10,869 nucleotides of DNA from Baffinella frigidus. Lineage: Eukaryota; Cryptophyceae; Cryptomonadales; Baffinellaceae. The stretch spans positions 67,278-78,146 of the forward strand of contig MU646660.1 in NCBI GenBank assembly GCA_026770585.1, given 5' to 3'. A model generated the notes under the pieces. That model made no database searches. It had not been told where the DNA came from and worked only from the letters and a program-made list of their open reading frames with translations. Made by a program: the position numbers and the translations under genes. This document shows, one piece after another, positions 1-7,800 of the stretch; position 1 is the stretch's first letter, and each line of letters starts with the position of its first letter.

Positions 1-44
1 GAGATAGGACCGCGTCACGTGCTGGAGCCCGAGGGCCCCCCAAA

Positions 45-225
45 CCACACGAGGCTATCCATGCGAACAGATTCATAAGTCAATTATTGGATTATTGCCC
101 AGGAAACACGCCAAAAGTCAGCAACTGATCACGTTTCCCCCGGAAAAAGCTGGAGGAAACGTGATCATTTCCCACCATTTTAAAAAATGTCATTTTATCC
201 TGTTCGCATGGATAGCCTCGTGTGG
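45..225. mobile_element. MITE-like foldback element with 26-bp perfect terminal inverted repeats
   Basis: The ends 45-70 and 200-225 are exact reverse complements (CCACACGAGGCTATCCATGC and six more bases). A second, inner palindrome lies at 126-138 / 155-167 (TGATCACGTTTCC). Total length is 181 bp with no coding capacity, typical of a non-autonomous DNA transposon. I find no convincing target duplication. Confidence 0.78.
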
Positions 226-435
226 AAGTCCGATACGGTATGCCAACTACCCAATTTCCGCGACGTTGCGTTATTAGCTCTTCTTCTTCTTCTTCTTTAT
301 TACTCTCGATACAGGTCCTAAAACAGGCCCTTGCGCCTTGAGTTGAGTGATACAAAAGTCTATGAGCCTTAAGAAACGGACCCGTTAGCGTACGCGCGTG
401 GATACCTTTCGGCCCGACGCTGCGAGAGCTATACA
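226..435. other. Unassigned stretch with a CTT trinucleotide run
   Basis: Unique-looking sequence with a (CTT)n tract near 279-297. The minus strand is open across it (a Glu run from the GAA repeat), but no splice sites or motifs support a gene. It might be 3' to the C2 gene. Confidence 0.35.
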
Positions 436-586
436 CAGACTTTATCCGGGGAAACCAATTTTTCTTTCATTTGATGGCAACGAAAATTACTACACAATTC
501 GTTCTTATTAGTAATATAAAATAATCTGTGTAGTAATTTTGATTGCCATCAAATGAAAGAAAAATAGATTTCCCCGGATAAGACTG
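436..586. mobile_element. Foldback element B with about 60-bp inverted arms
   Basis: Left arm from CAGACTTTATCCGGGG (436) and right arm ending CCCCGGATAAGACTG (586) pair over about 60 bp with few mismatches. The arms share the sequence TTTTTCTTTCATTTGATGG. At the centre is the core palindrome CAACGAAAATTACTACAC ... GTGTAGTAATTTTGATTG (about 478-545), also found in three other elements here. Confidence 0.82.
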
Positions 587-647
587 TCTTGTGCAGTCCC
601 CTAGCTTCTCAGGTCACCCCTCCCAAACCCGCCACGCATGGCCCTTC

Positions 648-767
648 GTGGGGGCATTCATGGCATTTCGGCATCAACGTTATTTTTGGCAGCGACCTTA
701 CAGGCTTGAATACCGCAGCACTTCACGGCATGCCAAACATAGATTGATGCCAAAATAAAGGTGCCCA
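648..767. repeat. Imperfect inverted repeat
   Basis: GGCATCAACG...TTTTTGGCA (about 670-691) pairs imperfectly with TGCCAAACAT...TTGATGCC (about 731-752), and GTGGGGGCA (650) pairs with the GTGCCCAC near 760. It is probably an old foldback element abutting the one at 771-947. Confidence 0.45.
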
Positions 768-770
768 CTC

Positions 771-947
771 GTAGAGCGCTGTGCAGAGAAGTTGGCCACC
801 GGAAAATGGAAAAATGGGAAAATTGGAGCCAATTTGGCCACTTTTGAGAAATTCATGGTACTATTTTTTTCAAAAGTTGACAAAATAACTCTAATTTCTC
901 GATTTCCCACTATTTCCCGTGTCCAACTTCTCTGCACAGCGCTCTAC
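771..947. mobile_element. MITE-like element with 25-bp perfect terminal inverted repeats
   Basis: The ends GTAGAGCGCTGTGCAGAGAA+GTTGG (771-795) and their exact reverse complement (923-947) enclose 127 bp of A/T-richer sequence. Inside, GGAAAATGGGAAA-like and TTTCCCACTATTTCCC stretches also pair partly, and the motif CAAAAGTTGA occurs. The short open frames across it are shadows of the palindrome. Confidence 0.8.
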
Positions 948-1000
948 CCAGCACGAGAGCCCCTCTCACGCAGCTAGAGCGGGTCGATTTTTTTTCGGAA

Positions 1001-1080
1001 CTCTAACCCCCAACCCCCAACCCCCAACCCCCAACCCCCAACCCCCAACCCCCAACCCCCAACCCCAAACCCCTAGACCC
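1001..1080. repeat. Pure (CCCCCAA)n heptamer array
   Basis: About eight near-perfect copies of AACCCCC, that is TTGGGGG on the other strand: a variant of the telomere-like heptamer, homogenised locally. It changes to CCCCAAACCCCTAGACCC at its right end. Confidence 0.85.
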
Positions 1081-1121
1081 TGCGCCCTGAAAACACTGCT
1101 TCTCGCAGGCTCGAGGAGTAC

Positions 1122-1300
1122 CTTGACGATACCTAAACCCTGGACCCCAACCCTAAACCCTGAACCCCCAACCCTAGACCCTAAGCCCTAAACCCCAAAC
1201 CCTAAACCCTGGACCCCCAACTTGGCGAGCCGTCCTTACACAGGTTATGGTTGAGAGAGGTATCTCAACGTTTCCCGTGACCGGGTTGACATCCTCCCCC
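1122..1300 (-). pseudogene. Third TEMKAE-exon copy split by two GT...AG insertions
   Basis: The minus strand reads EDVNPVTGN, then a 35-bp insertion (1269-1235) that starts GT and ends AG, then DGSP, then an 89-bp telomere-like insertion (1221-1133) that also starts GT and ends AG, then SIVK and a GTAC donor at 1121. Removing both gives exactly the length and frame of the other copies, with DGSPSIVK in place of DGSPCIVK. Confidence 0.62.
1133..1221 (-). repeat. Telomere-like insertion inside a duplicated exon (intron-like)
   Basis: Degenerate CCCTAAA/CCCCAAC units on the plus strand. Read on the minus strand it begins GTTGGGGG and ends GGGTTTAG, so it has GT...AG termini. It separates the two parts of an exon copy (1234-1222 and 1132-1122) whose direct joining restores the paralogous reading frame. 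Confidence 0.7.
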
Positions 1301-1775
1301 CTATGCCCTCTCCCTCTCTCGGTCCCTCCTCTCTCTCTCTCGCTCTCGCTCTCGCTCGCTCTCTCTCTCTCTAGCACACACACACACACACTCTCTCTCT
1401 CTCTCTCGCTCTCTCTCTCGCTCTCCCTCACACACACACACACTCTCTCTCTCTCTCCCTCGCTCTCTCTCTCGCTCTCCCTCACACACACACACACACA
1501 CACTCTCTCTCTCTCTCACCTTGACGATGCAGGGCGAGCCGTCGTTCCCCGTGACCGGGTTTCCATCCTCCTCCCTATCCTCTCCCTTTGTCGGATGACC
1601 GTTGTTCGTGGATCGGTCCTCTCTCTCTCTCTTTTTCTCTCTCTCTCGCACACTCTATCTCTCTCGCACACACACACTCTCTCGCTCTCCCTCCCCCCCC
1701 CTCTCTCTCTCTCGCTCTCCCTCTCTCTCTCGCTCTCTCTCTCTCACACACTCTCACTCTTTCTCTCTCACACAC
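1300..1775. repeat. CT/CA microsatellites within an exon-containing tandem unit of about 255 bp
   Basis: Long (CT)n blocks alternating with (CA)n blocks at about 1310-1517 and 1617-1775. Each is preceded and followed by a copy of the TEMKAE exon 3' half (CGAGCCGTCGTT, CCGTGACCGGGTT). The exon spacing, 1520 to 1776, is 256 bp, so exon plus microsatellite intron was duplicated as a unit. Open frames of Ser-Leu or Arg-Glu here are artefacts. Confidence 0.88.
1520..1570 (-). pseudogene. Duplicate of the 3' half of the TEMKAE exon
   Basis: The minus strand encodes EDGNPVTGNDGSPCIVK (17 codons) with a consensus donor AAG|GTGAGAG at 1519. A possible phase-0 acceptor is GGGAG| at 1571, without a clear pyrimidine tract. 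It could be a real repeated exon; the neighbouring microsatellites suggest a tandem duplication of exon plus intron. Confidence 0.58.
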
Positions 1776-1865
1776 CTTGACGATACACGGCGAGCCGTCG
1801 TTTCCCGTGACCGGGTTCCCGTCCTCCCCCAGAACCGTCAGCGATATCTCCGCCTTCATCTCCGT
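1776..1865 (-). CDS. C2 gene exon: final recognised exon, after loop 3
   Basis: A 90-nt phase-0 exon of 30 codons with an excellent acceptor TTTCCTGCAG| (1866) and donor AAG|GTGTGTG (1775). It encodes TEMKAEISLTVLGEDG, then NPVTGNDGSPCIVK. The start suits a C2 strand following loop 3; the Gly-rich remainder could be a loop or the start of another beta domain. Partial copies follow at 1570-1520 and 1300-1122, and a fragment of its 5' end lies at 1996-2017. No downstream exon or stop is recognised. Confidence 0.78.
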
Positions 1866-4800
1866 CTGCAGGAAATCGCGTCAGCATAGTTGATAGGGGC
1901 ACCGTTTCGCGTCAGAACAGTTGATTGGGACACCGTTTCACGCCAGCGTCATTGATAGGGACACCCCTCCATGTCAGCACCGTCGGTGTCATTGCAGCCT
2001 TCATTTCCGTTTCCAAGCGTTGGATCAGGGTAGATCCGGTTGTACATTTAGGTCCTTAGTTAAGAAGCACTTAGTTCGAGCCCTCTCTGGACGCCTCAAG
2101 TTTACGGTCCGACGTCATAAGTTCAATAAACGTCTCTCTCCAAGCGTTGGATCTCGTCAGGATGCTTGAATTGGAAAGACTTCCAGTCCTGGGACCCTTT
2201 CCAAAGACATGAAGTCAATTTCTGGTACAGGTTGCTGAAAGCCCAGCTCTTTCAATACGGCCAACGCACTTCTAAAAGTCGAAGATTTTGGGTTTGTACA
2301 AAAATTGACTAAGGAAAGGGTCTCACAGCTGGAAGCTTTCCTAAGGAACGTTTCCCTGTCCCTACAGTTACGCTGTGTAAACAACACCAACAACAAAAAA
2401 CAACACCAACACCACCAACAAAAACAAAAACTATAACGGACCTTTATGCATGCGAGGGAGAAAAACACGTTGCCAATTTCATCATCCTCATCCCCCACGT
2501 CCCAATCTAGGTTGACCGACCATTCTCAAATGACCAATATGGTGATCTCAAACCACCAATCTGGCGACCCCCAAGCTGTTTCCCCGCTGCAAAGATGCCG
2601 GATTGGTACCAACCACCCAGAAAGAGCCCGAATAGACGGAGACAGAGTTAGGAATTATAGACTGGGACAGAGACTGAGACAGAGCTGGGAATTATCAGGA
2701 CCTTGATACAGGCGAGGGAGAAAAACACGTTGCCAATCTCGTCATCCTCATCCCCCGTGTCCCAACCCCACGTATTGACTCGCGGACTATTCCCAAGTTG
2801 ACACGCTATTCTCAAGTTGACACGCTATTCCCAAGTTGACACGCTACGCTGGGTCTGCGGTACATACCCGCCAACGTTTCCGCTCCAAACACCCCGGGCT
2901 CACCAAACTGCTTCGCCCAAATAGACTGAGACAGAGCTAGGAATGTTCTGAGAGGGAATGGGGACCTTGATACAGGCGAGGGAGAAAGACACGTTGCCAA
3001 TCTCATCCTGGGTAGTATTTCTGAGAAATACGATCCTGGCAACGAAAATTACTACACACCGGACATTTTCAGTCACGTCCGTGTAGTAATTTTCGTTGCA
3101 AATCGAATCGGAGATCCCCGAAATCGTATTTCTCAGAAATACTCGCCGGGATGAAATCTCATCATCCTCATCCCCCGCGTCCCAGTCCCTCGAATTGACT
3201 CGCGGACTATTCCCAAGTTGACACGCTGGGTGTGCGGTACAAACCCGTCAACTTTCCCGCTCCAATCAGCCTGGGCTCAGCCCAAATAGACTGAGACAGA
3301 GCTGGGAATTATCACGACCTTGATGCATGCGAGGGAGAAAAACACGTTGCCAATCTCATCATCCTCGTCCCCCGCGTCCCAGTCCCACACCCCGATCTTC
3401 ACGTCCTAGGGGTGGGGTTTTAGGGGTTAGGGTTTGGGGATTAGGGTTTGGGGTTCAGGGTTTAGGGGTTAGGGTTTGGGGTTTAGGGCTAGAGTTTGAT
3501 CATGTTTAGGGAGTAGGGTTTGGGGTTTGGGGTTTGGGGTTTAGGGATGGTAATTTGGGGTTGGGGTTTAGGAAGTGAAGATCGGCGTTCGTCCCAGTCC
3601 CACCCCCCGATCTGCACATCCTGGTTTGGGATTTGGGGTTAAGGTTTTGGGGTTTGGGGTTTAGGGTTTGGGGTGTAGAGTTTGGAGTTTAGGGTTTGGG
3701 GTAGAGTTTGGAGTTAAGGGTTTAGGGTTTAGGGTTTAGGGTTTAGGGTCTAGGGTTTAGGGTTTAGGGTTTAGGGTGCAGGGTGCAGGGTATAGGGTGT
3801 AGGGAACGTTTAGAGTTTAGGGTTTAGGGTTGAGGGTGTAGAGTTGAGGGTTTAGGGGACGTTCAGGGTTTAGGGTGTAGGGGTTAGGGGGTTGGGGTTA
3901 GTGTTTTGGGGTTGGAGGTTAGGAAGGGAATATTGGTGTGTTGTGGAGTTGGATTTTAGGGTTCAGGGTTTAGGATTCAGGGTTTAGGGAAGATTGGTAT
4001 GCCGGTCTCCACTGCCTGCAACAGCCCGGTGCAGCGTTCAGTGGTAAAGGTTTGGGGTTTAGGGTTTAGGGTTTAGGGTTTATTAGGGGTGTAGGGTTGG
4101 TGTTTTGGGGTTGGAGTTTAGAAGGTGAAGATCGGCGTGACACCCCGATCTCATAGGGAAACGGTTTTAATTAAAAAAAATTATGGCGATGAAATTTACT
4201 ACACATAATGAGTTTTACTAGTAATATTAAAGCATTCGTGTAGTAATTTTCATTGAATCAAACGTTTTAAATTAAAATCGTTTTCCTGTGAGATCTAATC
4301 CCGCCGAGCATTCACGATGAACACGATTTTGGTGTATCGTAAGGATAACTGTCTTATCTTATGTATAACTGTCTTATCTTATCTCTCTTCTCTGACTGTC
4401 TTATCTTACACATAAGACAGTCGGGGGGTTCGGGGTGGCGTGCCTGCTCCGGGAAGTTAACGACGTCGAAGACATACGCCTCGTCCAACCACTCCGGATT
4501 CAAACTCTTCTTCACAATCTGCCGGCGGGGGTTCAGGGTTTAGGGTTTCAGGTTTAGGGTTTATGCCAACCACTCCCGCAACACTTCAAAAGGATGGTGT
4601 GTACCGCATCCGCCCCCTCCGGATTCAGGCTCTTTTAAAACCTCTGCCCGCGGGGGGGGGTAGGGTTGAGGATTTATGGTTGAGTGTTTTGGGTTTAGGG
4701 TTTGGTGTTTAGTGTTTCGTGTTTGGTGTTTGGTGTTTAGTGTTTAGTGTTGAGGTTTTAGGGTTTAGGGTTTAGGGTTCAGTGTTCAGTGTTTATGCTA

Positions 4801-7800
4801 ACCATCCCCGCAAAAGCTCGGAGAGAGAGAGGGAGAAAGAGCGAGCGAGCGAGCGAGAGAGAGAGAGAGAGTGAGTGTGTATGTGTGTGGCGAGACCCTG
4901 CTTCACATTCGCCTTGGGCAGTGGAGCCGTCGGGCACATTTCGATTGTAAGTTCATCTCGGAACATACCAGAATCTGTCCACATAAAAAGGCGTAAGATA
5001 GCATCATTGTACGCGTAAAATAGCATATACACCCTTATCTTCAGCGTCACAAGCCTAAGATAGCGGGACAGAATCTGTCTTGTTCCAAAATTAAAGTAGT
5101 ACCACGAGGTGCGAAACGCAACACCGTCTTCAAGGTCTTTCAAAACGAAAAAACGTTGGCGCATAATGCGTGTAGGGAGCCCGGTTGACCTTGGTTTTCC
5201 GGCGGTAGCGCTGCCCCCCGAACGGTCTGTTGTCCAGCTGCGTCACGCAGTAGCAATCCTGATGAGGGTTTGGGGTTGAGGGTTGCGGGTTTGGGGTTTG
5301 GAATTTGAACCCTACACGGTTCGAATGGAGGCAAACTGTCCCCCGAATGGTTTGGTGTCCAGCTGTGTCACGCAGCAGCAGTCCTGATGAGGGTTTGGGG
5401 TTGAGGGTTGCGGGTTTGGGGTTTGGGGTTTGGAATTTGAACCCTACACGGTTCGAATGGAGGCAAACTGTCCCCCGAATGGTTTGGTGTCCAGCTGTGT
5501 CACGCAATCCTGATGAGGGTTGAGGGGTTTAGGGTTTAGGGTGTGGGTTTTGGGGTTCGGGGTTTGGGGTTTAGGGTTTAGGGTTTGGGGTTTGGGGTTT
5601 GGGGTTTAGGGTTTGGGGTTTAGGGGTTTCGGGTTTCGGGTTTCGGGTTTCGGGTTTCGGGTTTCGGGTTTCGGGTTTCGGGTTTCGAGTTGGGCCGGTG
5701 GCCGTCTTTCCGAAGCGGTCCATTTTTGGAAGGTGTTTCACGGTGACAACCGACGCTTGACAGCCGACGCCCTATCCACTGCCGACCGACGCCCTATCCC
5801 CTTCCAACTGACGCCCTATCCACCCAACTGCTGCCCTATCCTGTCAACTTCGGCTCCGAAGCGGTCCATCTTTGGAAGGTGTTTCACGGCTCCAGATTCT
5901 TCAAGGATAGGGCGGCAGTTGGCAGGATAGGGCGGCAGTTGGGTGGATAGGGCGTCAGTTGTCAGAGGATAGGACGTCGGTTGGCAGTGGACAGGGCGTC
6001 AGTTGGAAGTGGATAGGGCGTCGGTTGGCAGTGGATAGGGCGTCGGTTGGCACCGTCTTTCCGAAGCGGTCCATTTTCGGGAGGTGTTTCACGGCTTTGA
6101 TGTGCAGCTTGATCTTTGTCTTCTCGGCTTTGACCCGCTCGTTCTCTTTCGTCAGCTGCGAACACAGGTTTACGAATTTATTTATTTAATTTATCATTTA
6201 TTTAATTTGGTTCATTTTCATTTATTTGTTGATCGCAACGAGCATGGGGTTTGAGTCCGGTAGAGCGATTCCCCCTACTATGAATCCGCCGAAGTGAAAC
6301 GGTCAAAAGACTTGTGATGGGACGGGGGTTTAGGGGTGAGGGTTGAGGGTTTGGGGTTTGGGGTTTAGGGTTTGGGGTTTAGGGTTTAGGGTTTAGGGTT
6401 TAGGGTTTAGGGTTTAGGGTTTAGGGTTTGGGGTTTAGGGTTGAGAGTTGAGAGTTTAGGCTTAGGTTTAGGCTTGGTTTTAGGCTAAGGTTTAGTTTGA
6501 GGTTCAGGCGTGGGGTTTCGGGATTCGGGTTTAGGGTTTAGGGTTTAGGGTTTAGGGTTTAGGGGTTTAGGGCACCTTGTTCGCCTCGTGTGCGCGCGCT
6601 ACGTTTTCATCCACCACCCTGTTAGGGGTTCGGGGTTAGGGGTTAGGGGTAAGGGGTTCGGGGTTAGGTGTGAGGGGTTAGGGGTGAGGTGTTAGGGTTT
6701 GGGGGACAGGGGATGGGGGTTAGGGTTTAGGCGTTAGGTGCTAGGTGTTAGGTGTTAGGTGTTGGGGTTAGGGGACATGGGTTGGGGGTAAGGGGTTAGG
6801 GGCCAGGGGTTAGGGTTAAGGGATTAGGGTTTAGGGGTTAGGGGTTAGGGGTTAGGGTTTAGGGGTCAGGGGTCAGGGGTCAGGAGTTTAGGGGTTTCGG
6901 GGTCAGGGTTCAGGGGTTAGGGGTTTCGGGGTCAGGGTTCACGAGTTTATGAGTCAGGGTGTAGGGTGCAGGGTGCTCGGGGCCGGGTTTTGAGGTTAAG
7001 GGTTTGGGTTTAATAAGGTGGGTTTAGGGTTCGGGTTCAAGGCACCGGGTGGGCACATCCGCGCCCCCTTCTCCCTCCTCCGCCCCCGCCTGGGTTAGGG
7101 TTTAGGGTTCAGGGTTTAGGGTTTAGGGTTTAGGGTTTAGGGTTTGGGGTTTAGGGTTTGGGGTTCAGGGTGTAGGGTTTAGGGTTTAGGGCTTGAGGTT
7201 TGGGGTTTAGGGTGTAAGTTTAGGCTTAGGTTTAGGCTTAGGTTTAGGTTTAGGCGTGGGGTTTAGGGTTTAGGGCTTGGGGTCTGGGGTCAAGGGTTTA
7301 GGTTTAGGTTTAGGCTTAGGATTAGGCTTAGGCTTAGGTTTAGGCGTGGGGGTCAGGGTTTAGGGCTTGGGGTCTGGGGTCAAGGGTTTAGGTTTAGGTT
7401 TAGGCTCAGGTTTAGGCTTAGGCTTAGGTTTAGGCGTGGGGGTTAGGGTTTAGGGCTTGGGGTCTGGGGTCAAGGGTTTAGGTTTAGGCTTAGGCTTAGG
7501 TTTAGGCTTAGGTTTAGGCTTAGGTTTAGGCTTAGGTTTAGGTTTAGGCGTGGGGGTTAAGGTTTACGCACGCCGGCAGGGACGCATTTTCGTTGCCGAA
7601 AAGCAATTAATTAATACTTTTGTGGAGATGAGACCCGACTGAGGCAGAGCTCAACGAAAATTACTACACGATTTGCTCATAAAAGTAATAGTAGAGCGTT
7701 TGTGCGGTAAATTTCGTTGCGCCAAAAGCAATTAATTAATACTTTTGTGGAGATGAAGTCGGTTTGGCAGACTATTCTCAAGTCGACCCGCCGGTGCTCC

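Noticed and set aside
1174-1859. Long open frames of Ser-Leu or Arg-Glu repeats on both strands
   Set aside because: They are translations of CT/CA microsatellites; the real coding signal there is short exon copies on the minus strand.
2157-2440. Minus-strand coding exon extending the loop-3 copy at 2442-2506
   Set aside because: The open frame crosses an imperfect foldback (2173-2341) and a GTT/GTTTTT-rich stretch, with no domain and no need for it in the joined C2 frame.
4793-5164. Separate 123-residue protein on the minus strand
   Set aside because: It lies in the intron between two well-supported C2 exons, includes a microsatellite end, and shows no recognisable motif.
5754-6053. CRISPR array
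   Set aside because: The 20-22 bp units are directly adjacent without spacers, occur in both orientations and sit in a eukaryotic intron.
3408-7565. A true chromosome end (telomere)
   Set aside because: The repeats are degenerate, interrupted, change orientation (1001-1221 versus the rest), and lie between exons with unique sequence on both sides of the window.
7457-7642. Gly-Leu repeat protein on the plus strand
   Set aside because: Pure translation of the TTTAGG/CTTAGG hexamer run; no start context or flanking coding signal.
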